A DNA stretch of 64,000 nucleotides from Bacillus sp. FJAT-22090 (GCF_007676755.1 NZ_VEBK01000003.1:372001-436000), one strand, 5' to 3'. Shown: positions 52,887 to 62,686, counted from the first letter of the stretch. Notes: a model not told the origin generated them from the sequence alone. Program-made: numbers and translations.

Positions 52887-53669
52887 CTAAATTTTTGTCT
52901 TTGCAACGTTTCTTTTTGCAAAATAGACAGCGCCAATAACCAGGACAATTATTATGAATAAAGTGATGAGCATACTCCAGATATATGGTGTTCTATCCAC
53001 GCCATCATTTAGTATAATTCCTGCATACATTGGCAGCTTCCAAGGGGATATTGTCCAATACGTTCCTATTATTGAATCAATAATCTGCACAAACAAGACT
53101 AGTACAAGTGAAATGACTGAGGCAGCTCCTGTTGATAATGCAGCACTAAAAAAGAGAATAATGCTAATCACAAATAATAACCAAACAATATACGTTCCTA
53201 AGAATCCCAAAAATGCTACAGTGTCGACTGCACCAAATAGGATATACGTATAGTATAGGCTTGCCAAAATTCCTATAATTACACTACCAATCACAATAAT
53301 ACTCATTATCGCTAATTTACTATTTACATAGCTAGAAAACGAAATCGGTCGAACATATAAAAGAGTTGCTGTTCCATTTTTTCGTTCTCTTGATATAATT
53401 CCAGCAAATCCAAGCGTTACTACCAACATTCCTATAAATTGATATTGACTGATAGTGGACATTAAAATTTGTTCAGGTGTAAGTTCTGGAAAAGAGAGAA
53501 CTGCTCCTTCTGGCATATTCCCTACTGCTTCCAAGATTTGTGGTAAGTAATAATTCATCACGGGCTCCGTAATGCCAAACAATAAAAACACTAGTGGTAT
53601 CCAAAGTATTTTGAAATTCCGAACATTTTCACGCCATTCTTTTTGAAATAAAACTGAAAAGTTACTCAT
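52887..53669 (-). CDS. yxlG: ABC-2 permease, YxlG-like
   Basis: A 260-aa permease with six helices; the N-terminus FSVLFQKEWRENVRNFKIL and ISRERKNGTATLLYVRPISF are typical of ABC-2 exporters with YxlG topology and length (about 259 aa in B. subtilis). Its ATG overlaps the stop of the ATPase gene by 4 nt. Third gene of a yxlE-yxlF-yxlG block. Confidence 0.78.
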   Translation of the reverse strand: MSNFSVLFQKEWRENVRNFKILWIPLVFLLFGITEPVMNYYLPQILEAVGNMPEGAVLSFPELTPEQILMSTISQYQFIGMLVVTLGFAGIISRERKNGTATLLYVRPISFSSYVNSKLAIMSIIVIGSVIIGILASLYYTYILFGAVDTVAFLGFLGTYIVWLLFVISIILFFSAALSTGAASVISLVLVLFVQIIDSIIGTYWTISPWKLPMYAGIILNDGVDRTPYIWSMLITLFIIIVLVIGAVYFAKRNVAKTKI

Positions 53670-54568
53670 CCTTTATTCACCACCTGTAAAAAGATTTCTT
53701 CCAAGCTGGCAGTTGCCCGTTCAACTTTCGATAAATTTAAATTACTGTTTGCTAGTAAGTGTAATACTTCATTCATCGTTGGTTTTACATCCTCCATATG
53801 AATAAATGCAATCGGACCTTCCTGTCTTGCTTGCCAAGGAGACATTTCTACAAACGATGTTGCCTCTTCACTAGAGGAAAAAAACATCTTATACATAGGA
53901 TTGGCATATTTCTCCTTTACCTCGCGCATAGAGCCTTGTTCCACTAATTTTCCTTTTCGTAAAAATAATAACTGATCAGTCATTTCTTCTGCGTCGTTTA
54001 AAATATGAGTTGAATATAAAATGGTAGTCGTCTCTTGCAATTCTTTAAGCAAATTCATAATTTCTCTTCGCCCAATAGGATCTAAAGCCGACACGGGTTC
54101 ATCTAAGAGAAGTAATGAAGGTTTATGAACGATTGCTTGTGCTAAACCCAAGCGTTGTTTCATCCCCCCTGAGAATGTACCCGTCTTATTCTTTTTAGCA
54201 TTTCCAAGTCCTACAAATTCAAGAGTTTTTTCTGCTTCAACTCTTGCAATTTTCGGATCCACCCCACTTAACTTTGCTGTCATTTCTGTAAATTCTAATG
54301 CTGTCAACCAAGTATAAAATTGAGGATACTGTGGTAAGAATCCAATTACTTTTCGGATATCCTCTGTTATCTCTTCATCCAATATAATTGACCCCGACGT
54401 TTGTTTTAGAAGTCCTGCTAGCATAGAAAGCGTGGTCGTTTTTCCTGCGCCATTGGGCCCTATTAATGCGGTGGAAGTATTTTTATTCAACGAAAACGTA
54501 ACATTTTCTACCGCTTTTTCTTTTCCATATTCTTTTGTTAGCCCTTGCATATGAAGTATTTTTTTCAT
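53666..54568 (-). CDS. yxlF: ABC transporter ATPase, YxlF-like
   Basis: A 300-aa ATPase with Walker A GPNGAGKTT, signature FSGGMKQRLGLAQAI, Walker B LLLLDEPVSALDP, and a C-terminal extension of about 80 residues as in YxlF. In B. subtilis YxlE-YxlF-YxlG contributes to negative control of the ECF factor SigY. Here sigY and its anti-sigma genes yxlC/yxlD are not adjacent. The start overlaps the yxlE stop. Confidence 0.8.
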   Translation of the reverse strand: MKKILHMQGLTKEYGKEKAVENVTFSLNKNTSTALIGPNGAGKTTTLSMLAGLLKQTSGSIILDEEITEDIRKVIGFLPQYPQFYTWLTALEFTEMTAKLSGVDPKIARVEAEKTLEFVGLGNAKKNKTGTFSGGMKQRLGLAQAIVHKPSLLLLDEPVSALDPIGRREIMNLLKELQETTTILYSTHILNDAEEMTDQLLFLRKGKLVEQGSMREVKEKYANPMYKMFFSSSEEATSFVEMSPWQARQEGPIAFIHMEDVKPTMNEVLHLLANSNLNLSKVERATASLEEIFLQVVNKG

Positions 54569-54762
54569 TCATTTCGTCTCCCAACAATGAAGTAAATAAT
54601 AGATCCAATAATACTCCCTAAAATAATGATAATTGCCCACAACCATTTAGGACCGTTCGTATTCTTTACTCTGATTAAGTCAATAATAGCAACAAGCATC
54701 AGAACAAATTGGATGACCGCGATTGGTAATATCAGCATCCATGGTATAGAATCAAAATCCAT
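54565..54762 (-). CDS. yxlE: PLDc_N-type two-helix membrane protein, YxlE-like
   Basis: A 65-aa protein with two helices (about 8-28 and 41-60) separated by RVKNTNGPKWLWA, the PLDc_N pattern of phospholipase-D N-terminal anchors and of B. subtilis YxlE (62 aa). AAGGAGG precedes ATG 54762. First gene of the yxlEFG-like operon. Confidence 0.78.
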   Translation of the reverse strand: MDFDSIPWMLILPIAVIQFVLMLVAIIDLIRVKNTNGPKWLWAIIIILGSIIGSIIYFIVGRRNE

Positions 54763-54932
54763 AATAATTCCTCCTTTATTTGTCTACCTCTATTCTACTA
54801 TATATAGAACAAAAAGGTTTCAAAATGTTTAACAGAAAATATAAACTTTTTTCTCTTGCCAAACAGAACGATGTAGGAAATAGGAACCTACGCTTTTGTT
54901 ATGTTATAATAAAAAGCTGGAAGGTGAACAAA

Positions 54933-55505
54933 ATGGACATAAACATTAGAAATGCACGTGCAGAAGATGCACATGCAGCAGTCCCACTTATTATGGAAGC
55001 TATAGGCGATATCGCCATGCAAATAACTGGGGAAACAGAGGAAACAGAAGTCACGAAGGAATTCGTGAGATTATTTACACGTACAGATAACCGTCATTCT
55101 TATCTGTATACATATATCGCGGAAATCGAAGAAAAAGTTGCTGGCGTTCTTGTGTTCTATTCTGCAGAACAAGCAATTACACTTGATGCCAATTTGGAAC
55201 AATATTTGTCTGATAAAAAAGGGACTAAGGTTAAAATAGATCCCGAAACATTACCTGGAGAATGGTATATAGACACAGTAGTGGTAGATCCCACTTATCG
55301 AGGAAAAGGAATCGGAACCGAGCTTTTAAATTATGCGGAACAATTAGTGAGAAGCTTTGGAGGTGGAAAACTTTCCTTAAATGTAGAAACAGAAAAGTAT
55401 GCAGCTATCAGTTTATATAATCGACTAAGTTTTGATACTGTATGTCCTTGGACAATTATTGGAGAACCTTTTTATCATATGGTCAAAACCGTCGAAGCGA
55501 ATTAA
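54933..55505 (+). CDS. GNAT-family N-acetyltransferase
   Basis: A 190-aa acetyltransferase. VVDPTYRGKGIGTELLNYAE is the acetyl-CoA-binding motif and TEKYAAISLYNRLSFD motif B. I start at ATG 54933, 7 nt after GGAAGGTG; an extended -10 (TGTTATAAT, 54902-54910) lies just upstream and rules out the longer frame from 54780. It is followed 13 nt later by an EamA transporter, so acetylation and export of the same small molecule is possible. Confidence 0.82.
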   Translation: MDINIRNARAEDAHAAVPLIMEAIGDIAMQITGETEETEVTKEFVRLFTRTDNRHSYLYTYIAEIEEKVAGVLVFYSAEQAITLDANLEQYLSDKKGTKVKIDPETLPGEWYIDTVVVDPTYRGKGIGTELLNYAEQLVRSFGGGKLSLNVETEKYAAISLYNRLSFDTVCPWTIIGEPFYHMVKTVEAN

Positions 55506-55518
55506 AGGAGAAATATAT

Positions 55519-56421
55519 ATGAAATCATGGATTTATCCCTTAATGGTTGTTTTTGCAGCCAGCTGTTATGGGACTTTATCTACAATGGTAAAACTCGCCA
55601 TAGGAGACGGATATACCGCCTCCGAAGCAGTTTCAAGTCAATATATTGTAGGTTTTTTACTTGCATTTGTTTTATATCTAATTACACAACGAAAACTTCC
55701 ACGTTTATATGGAGGCTTTAAAATTATTTTATTAGCTGGTGTGTTTACGGCTACTACAGGAATTGTTTACGGGATGGCCCTTATCTACTTGCCTGCTTCT
55801 CTTGCAGTTGTAATGCTATTCCAGTTTACATGGATAGGAACGCTAATTGATTGTATTTTGAGAAGAAGATTACCGACAAGACCAGAAGTCATCTCTCTCA
55901 TTATTTTATTTGTCGGAACTATTTTAGCTGCTGGCGTTCTTGATGTCGATTTGAGTGGAATTGATTGGAGAGGTTGGGTTTACGGTTTTGCTGCTGCAGT
56001 TTCATTCTCTTTAAATATGAATGTAAACACGAAACAAGTAGAAGGGATGAATACAACAACCCGCCTATTATTTGTTTCCTTTATCGCAGCACTTATGATC
56101 GCCTTCTTCCAAAGCCCTGAAATCATCTGGAACGGAAAACTATTTACAGAACAGCTTTTCTTTTACGGACTGGCTCTTGGATTATTAGGTATCATCATCC
56201 CAATTTACTTCTTTGTCATTGCAGTACCTAAAGTGGGAGGCGCGGTATCTTCTATATTAAGTGCGATGGAGTTACCTGTAGCCGTAATTGTGTCGGTGCT
56301 CGTATTGAGCGAGGCCCTATCATGGCTCCAGGTTTTAGGAATAATCGTTATATTAGTTGGTATGTGTATACCGACGCTTGCTGGAATTCGAAGAGGTAAA
56401 AAACGACAAACTGCTTCATAA
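55519..56421 (+). CDS. EamA-family drug/metabolite transporter
   Basis: A 300-aa ten-helix DMT-superfamily protein built of two EamA repeats (about 8-140 and 155-295; the second ends in PVAVIVSVLVLSEALSWLQV). I start at ATG 55519, 8 nt after AAGGAG. Probably exports an amino acid or related metabolite; cargo unknown. Cotranscribed with the GNAT gene. Confidence 0.83.
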   Translation: MKSWIYPLMVVFAASCYGTLSTMVKLAIGDGYTASEAVSSQYIVGFLLAFVLYLITQRKLPRLYGGFKIILLAGVFTATTGIVYGMALIYLPASLAVVMLFQFTWIGTLIDCILRRRLPTRPEVISLIILFVGTILAAGVLDVDLSGIDWRGWVYGFAAAVSFSLNMNVNTKQVEGMNTTTRLLFVSFIAALMIAFFQSPEIIWNGKLFTEQLFFYGLALGLLGIIIPIYFFVIAVPKVGGAVSSILSAMELPVAVIVSVLVLSEALSWLQVLGIIVILVGMCIPTLAGIRRGKKRQTAS

Positions 56422-56474
56422 TTTATTAGGAATACAAATAAAAGAGGTTGAGATAAAGCTACTGTTAAGCATTT

Positions 56475-56527
56475 AAAAAGGCTGATCTAAAAGGTAATCA
56501 TAATTACCTTTTTAGTTCAGCCTTTTG
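56475..56527. terminator. Long hairpin terminator after the EamA gene
   Basis: AAAAGGCTGA..AAAGGTAAT pairs with ATTACCTTT..TCAGCCTTTT around a 4-nt loop, giving a stem of over 20 bp with minor mismatches; T-rich at both ends. Confidence 0.82.
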
Positions 56528-56625
56528 CATTGTTCAACACTAAATTGGCGGATATACTTAAGAAATACTTAACATCAGACGTTTAAATAAGACAGACAAA
56601 TTATTATATTAAACTTGCAAATAAA

Positions 56626-57144
56626 TCATCCTTCAGTAACAAATTCAATATCTGTATAAGACGGTTGTTTTTCATCGATTGATATCCAATATTTAAGTTC
56701 ACTTGTAAAATCATTCGTAATTTCTTCATAATATACTTGTAATTTAGCAGGACGACCAAAAACTTTTACTTCCTTAACCCTATTCATATCAGGAACTTGG
56801 TTGTTTGGTCTAATAATCGAAAATACTTTTGAATCTTCGCCACTAACTATTGTAGCACCTTCTCCACCTCCCACCCATTTCAATTCACCGCTATTGCTTT
56901 TTAGGATCGCTAGTTCCACACCTTCATTATATAGCAAGGAAACTGTGTAAATATAAGCATCTTTAATCTCATAATAAATTATAGATTTAGCATCTATCTG
57001 ATTTTCCTTCAAGATTTTTTTTATCTGCTCTTCCAAATTAAGTTCTTTCGTTTCCATATCATTTTTCTTCTGAACTGCTTCATCGCTATTCGAACAACCA
57101 AATAAGCATAAAAAAATGGTTAAAAATATTAAAAACTTTTTCAT
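56626..57144 (-). CDS. Lipoprotein of unknown function
   Basis: A protein of about 172 aa with a lipoprotein signal (MKKFLIFLTIFLCLFGCSNS; lipidated C17), a lysine/glutamate-rich linker, and a beta-rich domain of about 130 residues with an aromatic-rich end (ELKYWISIDEKQPSYTDIEF). GGAGGGG is 5 nt before ATG 57144; the longer frame to 57192 crosses the upstream terminator. No family recognised. Confidence 0.72.
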   Translation of the reverse strand: MKKFLIFLTIFLCLFGCSNSDEAVQKKNDMETKELNLEEQIKKILKENQIDAKSIIYYEIKDAYIYTVSLLYNEGVELAILKSNSGELKWVGGGEGATIVSGEDSKVFSIIRPNNQVPDMNRVKEVKVFGRPAKLQVYYEEITNDFTSELKYWISIDEKQPSYTDIEFVTEG

Positions 57145-57159
57145 TTTTACCCCTCCTAT

Positions 57160-57196
57160 AACAAAAATGCCGAACTCCAACAAGTTCAGCATTTTC
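57160..57196 (-). terminator. Terminator after the alpha/beta-hydrolase lipoprotein gene
   Basis: AAAATGCCGAACT and AGTTCAGCATTTT pair with one wobble; a T run follows on the minus strand. Confidence 0.82.
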
Positions 57197-57216
57197 TATT
57201 CAACCATTATTTCATT

Positions 57217-58503
57217 TTACCTGTTTTTCACAAAATCAACTATTCCATCCACTAACCCATTTGCTAAGGGAAGATCGGGATTTGAATACGTAGCAATATT
57301 TCCTTCGCGATCGGCAGGTGCTTCTTTCAAAATATGATTCATCTTATCAACAATAAGTAATTCAGAGTCTTTTTTTGCTTGATGCAATAGCTCTGCATCT
57401 TTTACAGGGACTTGAATATCTACATTCCCATTCACTAGGAGTACGGGGCAATTTAACTTTTGCAGGTGTTGAGTAGGATCATACTTCAACCAGGAAATCA
57501 TATAGGGTTGAACCGATGTGCGGAACACACTTTGTAATTCCGGGCTTACCGTTTTCACTTGCTCACCTTGTTTTAATTTTTCCAGAATAATGGTGGATTC
57601 TTCCATTAGGTTTGCTGGTAGCTGTGTTTGGAGTTGCTCAAGGAGAACCTGATCGATAGGTCTTCCTGCACCAGCTACGGATATGAATGCGTCCGCATCA
57701 GTTTTTTCGCTTGCCACCATTCCAATGAGGGAACCTTCACTATGGCCTATTATGCCAACCTTCGAAAAGCGTGTATCGTCCTTTGCAAATTTTACCCATG
57801 CAGCCGCGTCGTCAATGAATTGATCAAATCGCAAATCTTCTTCTTTGCTGGCCAGACTCGTATTATTGCCAACTCCTCGCTTGTCATAGCGGATTGTTGC
57901 CACACCATTACTCGCCAAATCCTCTGCGAGCATTTTCAAACTATTGTTTTTTCCGGGCAATGCAATCGAGTTCCCGTTTCTATCAGTGGGACCAGAACCA
58001 GCGATGATAACCATAAGAGGAAAAGGTCCTTCACCTGAGGGAATTTCTAGTTGACCAGACATCGTTCCACCGTGTACCTTCACTTCAACCATATTACCTT
58101 TATCTACTTCCTCTTCTTTACTTCCCTTTACCAATTCAAAAGGAAAAGACTGCCCTTGCTGGGTAAACGTTCCCGAAATTTTTTCTTGTTCCACTTTGCC
58201 AACAAACGATAGTTTTTGTCCTTGAATATTCATATTAAAAAATACGTCCGATGCGTTTAATTTCACATCTGAGAGCGGATAGTCGCTTAGTCCTTGTACT
58301 GGAATGCTAATCATCCCTTTTTCTGTTCCGAATTCAACGACAATTGGCAGTGGCTGATTAGGAATATTAATAGACCCTTCCCATACACCCTCTATTTTTT
58401 CTAACGAGTCCACTTCTGATGCCTCCTCTTTTTCTTTACTACATGCAGCAAGTAACAAAAAGACCATCGCTATTAAAGAAAAAATATTTAGCGATCTCCT
58501 CAT
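57217..58503 (-). CDS. Alpha/beta-hydrolase lipoprotein
   Basis: A 428-aa exported lipoprotein (MVFLLLAACSKEKEEASE; lipidated C21). Residues 35-135 form a beta-rich domain (GVWEGSINIPNQ, KISGTFTQQGQSFPFEL); residues 150-425 form an alpha/beta hydrolase with oxyanion region VIIAGSGPTDRNG, nucleophile in GIIGHSEGSLIG, an acid in LVNGNVDIQVP, and histidine in DKMNHILKE. Probably a cell-surface esterase or acylaminoacyl hydrolase; substrate unknown. Monocistronic. Confidence 0.82.
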   Translation of the reverse strand: MRRSLNIFSLIAMVFLLLAACSKEKEEASEVDSLEKIEGVWEGSINIPNQPLPIVVEFGTEKGMISIPVQGLSDYPLSDVKLNASDVFFNMNIQGQKLSFVGKVEQEKISGTFTQQGQSFPFELVKGSKEEEVDKGNMVEVKVHGGTMSGQLEIPSGEGPFPLMVIIAGSGPTDRNGNSIALPGKNNSLKMLAEDLASNGVATIRYDKRGVGNNTSLASKEEDLRFDQFIDDAAAWVKFAKDDTRFSKVGIIGHSEGSLIGMVASEKTDADAFISVAGAGRPIDQVLLEQLQTQLPANLMEESTIILEKLKQGEQVKTVSPELQSVFRTSVQPYMISWLKYDPTQHLQKLNCPVLLVNGNVDIQVPVKDAELLHQAKKDSELLIVDKMNHILKEAPADREGNIATYSNPDLPLANGLVDGIVDFVKNR

Positions 58504-58522
58504 ACAATCCCCTCCACCTTTG

Positions 58523-58843
58523 TTATACCAATAATATAACAGAGGGTAATTGGTGTGTAAAGAATGATGAAAGATTCATATTAAACCTCGACAAGAAACT
58601 TCTCACGTTTGTTTTGATTTTCTCAAAAGTCATCGTCATTGAAAAGGCTATTAGTATCCCAAAGAACATGAAATTAAATGTAAACCATTGGTAGGCGAAT
58701 CTTTTAACACTATAAAAATAATAATTGAATATAATTACCATTATACAAAAAGTCACTTTCACTATTTGATTGCTCTTAAAAATCCAAAAAACTAATTGAA
58801 AAGCAATAACAATATAGTATATCTTAGTTGGAAGGCTATTAAT
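58523..58843 (-). pseudogene. Possible decayed membrane-protein gene
   Basis: A minus-strand open frame reads about 106 codons from 58843, beginning with hydrophobic IYYIVIAFQLVFWIFKSN and continuing through a second and third helix, but it contains no ATG/GTG/TTG until GTG 58762 and no ribosome binding site there. It looks like the C-terminal part of a multi-helix membrane protein that lost its start; a 79-aa product from 58762 is possible. Confidence 0.35.
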
Positions 58844-58853
58844 TTAAAAACAA

Positions 58854-58892
58854 AAAGAAGACGCGCAGATTAAACTGTGCTTCTTCCTTTTT
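58854..58892 (-). terminator. Probable terminator of the MMPL operon
   Basis: On the minus strand AGAAG and CTTCT with inner CAG/CTG arms form an imperfect hairpin overlapping the stop codon, followed by TTTTTG and more Ts. Confidence 0.5.
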
Positions 58893-59277
58893 CTACTCCA
58901 AAAGTTACTAAAACAAATATAGCAAAACTGATCAATAATATTGTACCACCTACAATATACATGATTAAAGCAACCGTCTCATTTATTTGGAATGGGTGGA
59001 TGAATTGTAAGTACATACCTAACGTCAGCCCTACCGCTCCAATAATAGCTGCCCAACCATGAATTGCCACAAGCTTAGGCGATTTAATCTTATATACCTT
59101 ATAAAACAGTCCATAAACAAATAACGACAACCATCCGACCAGTAAAATATGAGCATGAATTGGGCGAAGCGCGTAAGATCCTGCCCCTGCCATATGAGAA
59201 CCAAGATAAGCCCCCAACAATCCAAATAATGCTCCTGCACGTATTAGTCGTAAACTCCATCTTTCTTGCATCTTCAT
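58870..59277 (-). CDS. Four-helix membrane protein resembling heme-copper oxidase subunit I
   Basis: A 135-aa protein with four helices. RPIHAHILLVGWLSLFVYG resembles the first histidine-bearing region of cytochrome oxidase/nitric-oxide reductase subunit I, and VAIHGWAAIIGAVGL and QFIHPFQ add further histidines. It is too short to be an oxidase; heme binding is possible. Its start overlaps the stop of the MMPL transporter gene (ATGA), so they are translated together. Confidence 0.68.
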   Translation of the reverse strand: MKMQERWSLRLIRAGALFGLLGAYLGSHMAGAGSYALRPIHAHILLVGWLSLFVYGLFYKVYKIKSPKLVAIHGWAAIIGAVGLTLGMYLQFIHPFQINETVALIMYIVGGTILLISFAIFVLVTFGVEKGRSTV

Positions 59278-61244
59278 TTCCCCCTATTTTTAGTTGTAAT
59301 TGTTAATAACGCTGGTAATAATAATGGTCGAACGATAAACGTATCCAACAGAACACCAACTGCGACGGCAAAACCAAATAATTTAAGTTCCATGACTGGC
59401 TGCGATATTAAAACAGCAAATGTTGCTGCTAGTATTAATCCTGCCGAAGAAATAACACTGCCGGTTTTTTCAACTGCTTTCGCAATTGCTTCATGTTCGT
59501 CACTCTGTTTTCGTTCTTCTTTTAACCTACTCATTAACATGATCGAGTAGTCCACACCTAGTGCCACTAAAAATACAAATGTGTATAGGGGGATTCGATA
59601 GCTAAACGATGTATATCCTAAGAAAACATCGAACATCCATGTAGAGAAGCCTAAAGCCGCTCCAAATGAAAGTAAAATGGATACCATCATCAATAACGAT
59701 GCCCGAATCGATCTAGTTTGCAAAGTAAGCATTAATCCGATCAGTACTGTCATTAACCCCATTACGAGTAATGTGTCTCTATTGTTAGTATCCCGAATAT
59801 CCACTTGTTTCACTGTCTCTCCACTTACTAAAACTTGTTGGTTTACTAGTTCATCTCTTATTGCTTCTACTTCATTCAAAGCTTCCTTACTATAAGGATT
59901 CGCTTTAAATATGATAGAAAACTGTGTGTACTGATCACTTTTTGAAGTCGAAGGCCGAACTTGACTTACAAGTGGTCTATCTTCCAACTTTTCTTGAATA
60001 TCTGCAACCACTTTTTCGTCTTTTGATTTTACTACAATCGTTGTTGGTGCTATTTCACCTTCTGAAAATGCCTCCCCTAGCTTTGTAAAACCCTCCCTTG
60101 AAGATAACTCTTTTGGGAAAGACGCTAGTAGATCATATGAATAGATGATTGTTGTTGCATGCCATGTACCAATCCCTAATAGTAACAAAATCGGTATAGC
60201 AACTTTCCATGGCTTTTTCGTACTGACATTTCCTGCTTTTGCCCAAAGCTTCGTTGTATTTTCTTTCATTTTTGGTATTTTTACTAAAGCAAACAAAGCT
60301 GGCAATAACGTTAGTCCCGCGATTAGCATGATCACTACTGCAATTGCAAATACGGGAGCAAAATTACGATATGGCTCGTATACGGCAAACGCAAGTGTTG
60401 CTACTCCCGCTAAAATGGTACCACCACTAAAGAGGATAGTTTCTCTAGTTTTAACAAGTGCTATTTTCATATCCAGTTCTTCTTTATACCTTGAATACAG
60501 TAATAGCGAATAATCGGTAATCACAGCAAATAACAAAATCATCATAATTGATAATGCCTGGTTTTCAATTGTAATAGATGTGAACTTACCGGTAAGACCA
60601 ATCATTCTATCTACTACCCCGTACACAATTCCTGCTCCAACAAGTGGAATGATTGCAAGAATGAATGAACGATAAATCACGATTAGTAGGATAAAAATAA
60701 TCCCTACTGTTGCCAGAAGTAAAACTACATCAGCCTGTGAAAATAGCTCAATTGTATCGCTAGCTATACCAGCTGGTCCCGTATAATAAATAGTAAAATC
60801 TTTCGGGATAATGTGAGATACATTCTTTTTAATGTCTTTCACCTTTGCATGAATCTCTTTACTTTCTAATTGCCCTTCTAACATCAGTGGAATAAAAAAT
60901 GTTTTTTTATCCTTTGAAACAAATGATGCACGATGTTCCATAGGTATTTTTGAAAACCTCGGTATACCCGGATAATTCTTCTCCATTAATGTAAGAATGC
61001 TTTGTATTTCCTCATCTGTGGCTGCCTTATTTTTTTCAAAAACTATTAGGAGAGGTATCCCCTCACTGCTAGTGAAGTTTTCTTTTATTACTTTATCAGC
61101 TTGAATGGATAAAGCTGTTTCTGGAAGCCCAGCATTTTTGGATGTGCTTGCGACCTCTTTACTGGATGGTGCAAGAAAAGAAAGTAATCCTACTATAACT
61201 AACCAACTTACTAAAGTTATAAGCCAAGTACGCTTATTCTTCAT
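59274..61244 (-). CDS. MMPL/RND-family transporter (YdfJ-like)
   Basis: A 656-aa twelve-helix protein with two homologous halves, each with a large outer loop (about 30-160 and 360-480). Conserved charged residues in helix 4 and 10 regions appear as AVITDYSLLLYSRYKEE and ALGVDYSIMLMSRLKEE. RND-type MMPL proteins export lipids or drugs using the proton gradient. B. subtilis YdfJ is of this family and is controlled by a two-component system, as expected here from the adjacent genes. GGGGGTAA precedes ATG 61244. Confidence 0.85.
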   Translation of the reverse strand: MKNKRTWLITLVSWLVIVGLLSFLAPSSKEVASTSKNAGLPETALSIQADKVIKENFTSSEGIPLLIVFEKNKAATDEEIQSILTLMEKNYPGIPRFSKIPMEHRASFVSKDKKTFFIPLMLEGQLESKEIHAKVKDIKKNVSHIIPKDFTIYYTGPAGIASDTIELFSQADVVLLLATVGIIFILLIVIYRSFILAIIPLVGAGIVYGVVDRMIGLTGKFTSITIENQALSIMMILLFAVITDYSLLLYSRYKEELDMKIALVKTRETILFSGGTILAGVATLAFAVYEPYRNFAPVFAIAVVIMLIAGLTLLPALFALVKIPKMKENTTKLWAKAGNVSTKKPWKVAIPILLLLGIGTWHATTIIYSYDLLASFPKELSSREGFTKLGEAFSEGEIAPTTIVVKSKDEKVVADIQEKLEDRPLVSQVRPSTSKSDQYTQFSIIFKANPYSKEALNEVEAIRDELVNQQVLVSGETVKQVDIRDTNNRDTLLVMGLMTVLIGLMLTLQTRSIRASLLMMVSILLSFGAALGFSTWMFDVFLGYTSFSYRIPLYTFVFLVALGVDYSIMLMSRLKEERKQSDEHEAIAKAVEKTGSVISSAGLILAATFAVLISQPVMELKLFGFAVAVGVLLDTFIVRPLLLPALLTITTKNRGK

Positions 61245-61318
61245 TTCGTTACCCCCTTTTAAATTTCTTTACAGGGGTAACTATACATTCCGAAAGTGAA
61301 CGGAAGATGAACGGGGGA

Positions 61319-62686
61319 TTACATCTTCTTTAGTTGAACGTATACCTTAGTTCCATGAGGTTCTACATTTTCAAATGAAAGCATGCCACTATGCGAATGT
61401 ATAACTTCCTTTACAATTGCCAAACCTAGCCCACTGCCCTCAATTTGAGTGGATCTTGCTTCATCCTCTCGATAAAATCGCTCTGTCCATTGCCCATAAT
61501 CCGTATCCTTGTTTCCAATACCAGTGTCTTGTATCATAACTTGTACATATTCCGTGGTTTCTGTCACTTTTAATTGTATTTCTCCTGGAGAGTAATTGTA
61601 TTTAATCGCATTAGAAATGAGGTTTTCCCAAACGTACTCTAACATCTCTCTATCTCCCATTACCTCCACTTTTTTTAATTGCAATTGGATGGAGATATCC
61701 TTTTCATCTAATAGCCATCTAAATTTCAACACAACTTGTTTTAACTGGTCGTCCAGTTGAAACACTTCTTTTTTCGTACGATTATTTGCTTGATCAAATG
61801 AAGTTAGTAATAATAATTGCTTCATTACACTCGACAAACGCTTTGCTTCTTTTTGAATTATTTCTGCGTAATTTGAATTTAGTTCCCCATTCTCAAGTAA
61901 TGTAGCATATCCCTGTATATTTAATAGAGGTGTTTGAAAATCATGTGACACTCTGGCGATAAATTCCTTTTTATAACGGTCACTGGCTTCCAATTGCTTC
62001 ACCATATTCCGGAAGCTATCCGCCAGTTGGCCAATTTCATCTCGTTGATTGACTAGTATAGGTACTTGAAAATCTTCGTTTGCAATTTTATTCGTTGCAA
62101 TCGTCAGCTTTGTTAGCGGATCAATCATCCTTTTCGCAACGATCAACATAGCAATAACACTGATGATTATCATTGCACCCGCAAGACCGCCTAAAAGCAG
62201 ATGAATTTCATTAAATAGAAATTTAATATTAGGTCTTTGAAAAAGGGCATATCTCTCATGATTAAAAGTAAATGGTACTCCTACTGTATTCGTTAATTCA
62301 TTTGAAAAATAACCAGTTATAAACGTCTCTTTAGGGAACTCTCGCATCCCATGGTATTCCCCACCTTGTAAAACCCTTTTCACAATTGAATTATTTATTT
62401 CACGAATCCTGAAATCCCCACCATAAAACTTCTCTTTGCCATCTTCATTTACGATATAGATTTGGTACCCGGTATCTCCAATTGTCTCTAGAAGTGGCGT
62501 TAAGCTATCTAGGTTAGATGATTCAATAAGCTCCACTATAGAGTTGGCTACATCTATATTTTTATCATCATTTTTCTCTTTCAAGTTTTGATGATAAAAC
62601 GTATTTACAATCATAAAACCGATTGTCCCACTGGCAAACATTATAAGTAGTGTCATCCAGACAAATTTACTATATAAGGTTTTCAT
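61319..62686 (-). CDS. Sensor histidine kinase, HAMP-containing
   Basis: A 455-aa kinase: helix 1 (about 8-28), an outer sensor of about 135 residues, helix 2 (about 165-187), HAMP (about 188-240), and a HisKA domain with FIARVSHDFQTPLLNIQGYA. The catalytic domain has N-box WENLISNAIKYN, DTGIGN and GSGLGLAIVKE. Its start overlaps the end of the response-regulator gene. It likely signals through that regulator to the MMPL operon. Confidence 0.9.
   Translation of the reverse strand: MKTLYSKFVWMTLLIMFASGTIGFMIVNTFYHQNLKEKNDDKNIDVANSIVELIESSNLDSLTPLLETIGDTGYQIYIVNEDGKEKFYGGDFRIREINNSIVKRVLQGGEYHGMREFPKETFITGYFSNELTNTVGVPFTFNHERYALFQRPNIKFLFNEIHLLLGGLAGAMIIISVIAMLIVAKRMIDPLTKLTIATNKIANEDFQVPILVNQRDEIGQLADSFRNMVKQLEASDRYKKEFIARVSHDFQTPLLNIQGYATLLENGELNSNYAEIIQKEAKRLSSVMKQLLLLTSFDQANNRTKKEVFQLDDQLKQVVLKFRWLLDEKDISIQLQLKKVEVMGDREMLEYVWENLISNAIKYNYSPGEIQLKVTETTEYVQVMIQDTGIGNKDTDYGQWTERFYREDEARSTQIEGSGLGLAIVKEVIHSHSGMLSFENVEPHGTKVYVQLKKM

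Noticed and set aside
54780-54932. 51-codon N-terminal extension of the GNAT gene
   Set aside because: It contains the extended -10 promoter and the true ribosome binding site; conserved protein starts at 54933.
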